From Membranipora membranacea (lineage: Eukaryota > Bryozoa > Gymnolaemata > Cheilostomatida > Membraniporidae), in assembly GCA_914767715.1 (NCBI GenBank), contig OU612065.1, positions 39,122,001 to 39,186,000 on the forward strand: a stretch of DNA of 64,000 nt. Direction: 5' to 3'. Numbering within the stretch: position 1 is the first letter of the stretch; each line of letters begins with the position of its first letter. The notes under the pieces were generated by a model that saw only the letters and a program-made list of their open reading frames with translations, was not told the origin of the DNA and made no database searches. The position numbers and the translations under genes are program-made. Shown piece by piece: positions 60,601 to 64,000 of the stretch.

Positions 60601-61895
60601 GAATTAGGGGCACAGTTTCTAGTTTTACATCTCATTAACTGATCGATCCCAGCTTCGGATCATCAAATTTTGTTTTTCCTGGCAGCATATCAAGTTCTTA
60701 GCAGCTAATCTTGTAGGACGTTGTGTAATATCCAAGTACATTCCGAGGGAAATTAAACATTGTGGTCTGTCAAAATTCTGTAGAGTTCTACTACATTGTA
60801 CGCTCAGTTTGTGAGGCCATGACCTGACATTATCCGAAAATCAGCCATATCTCTGAGTGAGCCAAACATTATGTATCATAAGCTATCGAGCGGTTCTTGG
60901 CCTTCATAAGAGGTCCATCCAGCTCATTGGCCCAACACATCAGCTTCTAACATTCCAACATCAACAGCCCGGCCCACAGGAAAAATCAGTAGTTCCCATG
61001 GGTGATGATATAATGGCTACTCTGAGAATATTTAACGTAACTGCCACAACCTTTAGTGCTACATGTTTACCAAATACCTAGCCTAAGTACTCTGTAGAGT
61101 ATCAATTATTTGTTTGGCTACCATGTATCAGACCGTCCAAAACATACGGCTGAGAAACAGTGGTCTGATTATAATAAAATTTAATTGATTTAAATTAGAT
61201 TTACATTATTACTCAATCCAGTAATAAATCCAATTTTGATGTCAACAAGCTAAGTGGGCGGTGGAAGCGAAATGGATGACTTTGGGATGATTTTAATTTT
61301 TACTAAAACATACCTTCCTGTAAGAGAAGACCTCAGTGTTCCCTCGTTGAACTCTGATAGAGCTACAGGAGTCAGTATTCCGAGCTACATCTGTACCGAC
61401 ATCACACTGAGTACTCCTAGAGGACAGGCTGCAGCATACATCAATCAGCGACAGGCAGCTCTCTGTATTGTCATAGCTGACTGTCAGGTTAGCTCTGGGA
61501 TATGAGCCGCAGGTGCCCCTGGTTGTCACAGACCAAGCAGACCCGATGCTACAGCACTGCTCTACTAGTTCAGCATTGATATCCTCACCATGTGCTGTAC
61601 CTGATGATAATAGAAATATTTATTAAGATTTTTTGTTGGTTTTTTCAACTTTGTTATTTAACACACACTTCTAGGTTACAATCGTAGCAGTATTTATGGT
61701 GTTGCATTTCACCTGTCAAGCACCAGAACATACTAGCTACAAGTTAAAGGTGGAACAAATCTCTTGAGTTGTTTGATATGTTCAAGAGTAGGCAGCATTA
61801 TCACATAAAAAGTTGGAATCATCGATATTTTACTCACCTGAAAAGACGGCTAGAAATAGAATGACAAGCCTGCACACAAGACTTGGAGGTAACAT
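51608..61895 (-). CDS. FBLN1: Fibulin-1-like extracellular matrix protein
   Basis: Secreted matrix glycoprotein. Exons: 61895-61838, 61600-61314, 60201-60051, 59673-59467, 58502-58374, 58097-57959, 57728-57580, 57297-57166, 56839-56699, 56430-56236, 55791-55648, 55120-54992, 54692-54558, 54392-54273, 54004-53873, 53579-53444, 52267-52008, 51762-51608; 932 residues in phase. Order: hydrophobic signal peptide (about 1-22); anaphylatoxin-like Cys region with paired 'ECC', 'VCC', 'ECCQCC', 'TCC' motifs (about 30-155); Thr/Pro linker; EGF-like domains; ten calcium-binding EGF starts (D-x-[DN]-E-C in exons 6 and 8-16), nearly all single phase-1 exons; fibulin C-terminal domain from the last two exons ('CIKSC', 'DYTLTIRM', 'VVNVFVSPY', like the vertebrate 1D end 'VVNVHIFVSEYWF'). 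An alternative terminal exon is listed separately. Exons 6/7 break the phase-1 rule and encode a Cys-rich segment that is not a full EGF. Confidence 0.92.
52647..53070 (-). CDS. FBLN1: Alternative terminal exon of the fibulin gene (fibulin-1C-like end)
   Basis: Acceptor TTTTACAG at 53071-53072, then 141 codons to TAG at 52647. It is phase-compatible with the phase-2 donor at 53444 (AG+G gives Arg), exactly like exon 52267-52008 (AG+T gives Ser). It encodes a complete fibulin C-terminal domain: two Cys pairs ('VRCARQ', 'VCPQGNVEC'), then beta-strand-rich '[19 protein letters not shown]', ending '[15 protein letters not shown]'. Because it has its own stop, it and the downstream two-exon cassette must be alternatives; using it gives 935 residues. 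Vertebrate FBLN1 has the same logic, the C-type exon upstream of the D-type exons. That both are used in vivo is inference. Confidence 0.82.
58988..59073. repeat. 43-bp tandem duplication
   Basis: AGCAGCATGGCATCCATTGG... at 58988 repeats at 59031 with one or two changes, in a fibulin intron. Confidence 0.95.
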
Positions 61896-62797
61896 TTCCA
61901 AAAAACAGCTTTGCTGTCGTTAGCTGGTACAAGTCACTTCTCCAGTGTAAATTTTCAAATAATAGTCAACAAAGATGCTTCCATTAGATGATAACATACA
62001 AATGCCGACCACATTACAGTGGAGAACAGTGTGTATCCTATCGAGTAATTAACAGTGGGTCAAAATAAACCAATCACAGATAAGAGCATCACAGCGACTA
62101 GATCATCAAGTAACACAACTTAATTGTATTTGGATAATTCTCTTGTAAACATCCTTAGAAAATAAACACTTGTTGCTCTGTAGGTAAAATATTCACTATA
62201 TAATTTACCTGTTTGTAGAACAGTATACCAGAAAAAAAACCCACAATGTTTCCCACCATAAATAACAGCAACACTGTATGCCCATGGAAGAAAAAAAATT
62301 ACCTAGCAAAAAAAATAGAGAAAAGGAGCAAAAAAACTGCTGCTAAATGTAATGAATTGCTGTTTAATGCATCAGAGATTATGCAAACAAAGGAATCCCT
62401 CACAAATGGCGACCCAAAGTTTCAAAATAATCAATTATCATGGGAAAATATCCACCAGTCCGTCTCTATTTCTGGTATTACTACAGAATATGGGAGAAAT
62501 CTTAGGAATAAGTTAAAGCATTATCTTTATATAAGATAGAGGGTGAAATAAGGAGTAGTATGTATGTATGTATGTTTATATTTGGTCTCAATCTCTGAGA
62601 AATAAAACTGTCTCTGTAGGGTGCTCTGTAAAAATTATTAAAACTGCATAGTGCATAGTGCATAGTGCAGGCAGGGAGGGTGCTGGAGGGCATGGACTGA
62701 CAATAACAGAGATAATATATTCTTTGAGCAGTGACTGGAAGATTGTTGAAGAAAAATATAATTCACCTACTACAGTATCAAAGACTATAGTATGGTT
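61896..62797. other. Gap between fibulin start and the next gene
   Basis: About 0.9 kb, AT-rich. Presumably the fibulin promoter and the 3' UTR of the gene to the right. Contains GTAT and CATAGTG microsatellites (62560-62580, 62646-62668). The 97-codon plus ORF at 62246-62539 is lysine- and asparagine-rich and resembles nothing I know; I do not call it. Confidence 0.55.
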
Positions 62798-64000
62798 CTA
62801 TGTTTTCATATTAGAAGGTTTATAATGGTATGAACGGTTGTGTAACTTGGACTTGGCGAATTTGAACATAGTCAGGAAGAATGATGCGTCGTTTGGAGGT
62901 ACACAGTACTCGTGTAGTAACATAACAGACTGCTGGTGCTGTGGAGGTTTGGTAGAGTACTGAGAATGGTACCCTGAGGTAGAATCTACGATAAACTCCT
63001 CTATCCTGTTCTTATGAGACAACTCCAAATCCTGAAAACGAAATCAGAACAGTGTGGATTAAATATTCACTCTGCATCGTAGAGAATCAGAAATGTCTTG
63101 GCAGTCCAGATATGCATAATTGAAATATATATGACTTTTTAACAACGGAACCCTTGAGTTTTAACCTTGTTTAAGCCGATCATCTACCTACTGCTCAGCT
63201 GAAGAAAATGCCTTTGCCTGATGAGTATCTAGCAAGCAGAGAAGGTAATTTTAAGGACTGAAAAATGCTATGAATGACAACTAACTCAACGGAGATGCGT
63301 AATGGCCATCAAATGCTGCCTTTATTTTACTCTGATTATGATTAGTATTTGAATCATACATGGCACAGTTACATAATTCCACTTTTGTTTAGGGCAGCCA
63401 CAGAGATAGTACTCTGAGATATAGGTACTCTGGGAGTATTTATCTGTAACTATTATGGTGATGGTATACGACAGTAGAGTAATTTTGGAAAGTTTATGCC
63501 CTCATATTAAGTGTATCACTGTATTGGATTCGTATGTCGCATATAAGTAAGTAAGTAAGGATCTAATGGCAAAGGTAGATGCAGTAGGGGTTATCCTAAC
63601 CTTGGTCACGCATCGCTGTGAAACAATATCAGAAAAGAGTGATAAATAGATAAGAGAAAAAATGAAAACATGGGAGTGCGTGTGACGTCATGATAAATAT
63701 TACAGCATAGAGCTGAATTCTGAATAATAAATTATATTTAGTTGGTAGAGGCTGTATCTGTTACACTATTGTAGGTTGTTTAGTTGGTTGGTTGGTTTAC
63801 CACATTACTGATGTTGTGAGCTTCTGAACGCCAGGATAGCACAAAACTTTGTAAGACAGCGGACCACAGTATTACACATTTGGTTCAACACAAAACAACA
63901 TAGAGCAAGGTCTTAAGACTCTCACAAAGCTTCAAGTAACAAGGTGAACGCTTTACCTGCTTTTCCAATTTCACAACAGGCTTCTGTAACAACACAGCGG
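62798..64000 (-). CDS. Unidentified protein, C-terminal exons (partial)
   Basis: The last exon 63031-62798 (acceptor TTTTCAG, stop TAG) encodes 77 residues beginning 'DLELSHKNRIEEFIVDS' and containing 'QQSVMLLHEYCVPPNDASFF' and a basic tail. It is joined in phase 0 to an exon from the window edge down to 63957 ('LLQKPVVKLEKQ', donor CAG/GTAAAG). The intron is 925 bp. The composition (amphipathic helices, one Cys, basic tail) looks like a real soluble protein, and splice signals are good. I do not recognise the family, and no catalytic motif or membrane span is visible. Confidence 0.6.

Noticed and set aside
62246-62539. 97-codon Lys/Asn-rich plus-strand ORF
   Set aside because: Composition is what AT-rich DNA gives by chance; no upstream or downstream exon fits and no similarity is recognised.

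Overview
This is a eukaryotic, animal-type nuclear window. Genes are split into many short exons with GT..AG introns of roughly 50 bp to 3 kb. The non-coding DNA is AT-rich and full of fold-back (MITE-like) elements and minisatellites. The gene set (fibulin with anaphylatoxin-like and cbEGF domains, MYST acetyltransferase KAT7, DCAF10, HSD17B10, GCN1) is metazoan. Exon sequences are clearly alignable to vertebrate families but divergent, so I suspect an early-branching animal such as a sponge. That placement is inference and was not tested.

Layout. 1-1758 (-): 3' part of an unidentified pentraxin/LamG-domain protein with a Ser/Thr-rich tail that runs off the left edge. 1991-12206 (-): the N-terminal third of GCN1 (19 well-supported exons plus one candidate), whose remaining two thirds are not where expected. 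12207-18336: 6.1 kb of intergenic DNA with four inverted-repeat elements. 18337-24733 (+): complete DCAF10 (7 exons). 24734-29616: gene-free, between converging genes. 29617-41071 (-): complete KAT7/HBO1 (13 exons), with large introns hosting a 473-bp tandem duplication and two fold-back elements. 42760-45030 (+): 5'-truncated, broken non-LTR retrotransposon. 47789-51030 (+): HSD17B10 (5 exons found, first exon not located). 51608-61895 (-): complete fibulin-1-like gene with two alternative C-termini. 62798-64000 (-): last exons of an unidentified gene.

The genes are unrelated housekeeping or matrix genes, not an operon or pathway: GCN1 (amino-acid starvation signalling to GCN2), DCAF10 (CUL4-DDB1 ubiquitin ligase receptor), KAT7 (histone H3/H4 acetylation), HSD17B10 (mitochondrial dehydrogenase and RNase P subunit), fibulin (extracellular matrix). 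Gene models were built by hand from reading frame, splice signals, phase continuity and recalled family sequence. Every internal junction listed keeps phase. I saw no CRISPR array, rRNA or convincing tRNA.

Most interesting: (1) the fibulin gene has two phase-compatible terminal cassettes that correspond to the vertebrate fibulin-1C and fibulin-1D ends; (2) GCN1 stops after about 850 codons and is abutted by a different gene on the same strand; (3) a perfect 39-bp hairpin in a DCAF10 intron is arranged A-B-A'-B'; (4) an intron of HSD17B10 is almost wholly one fold-back element starting 7 nt after the donor.
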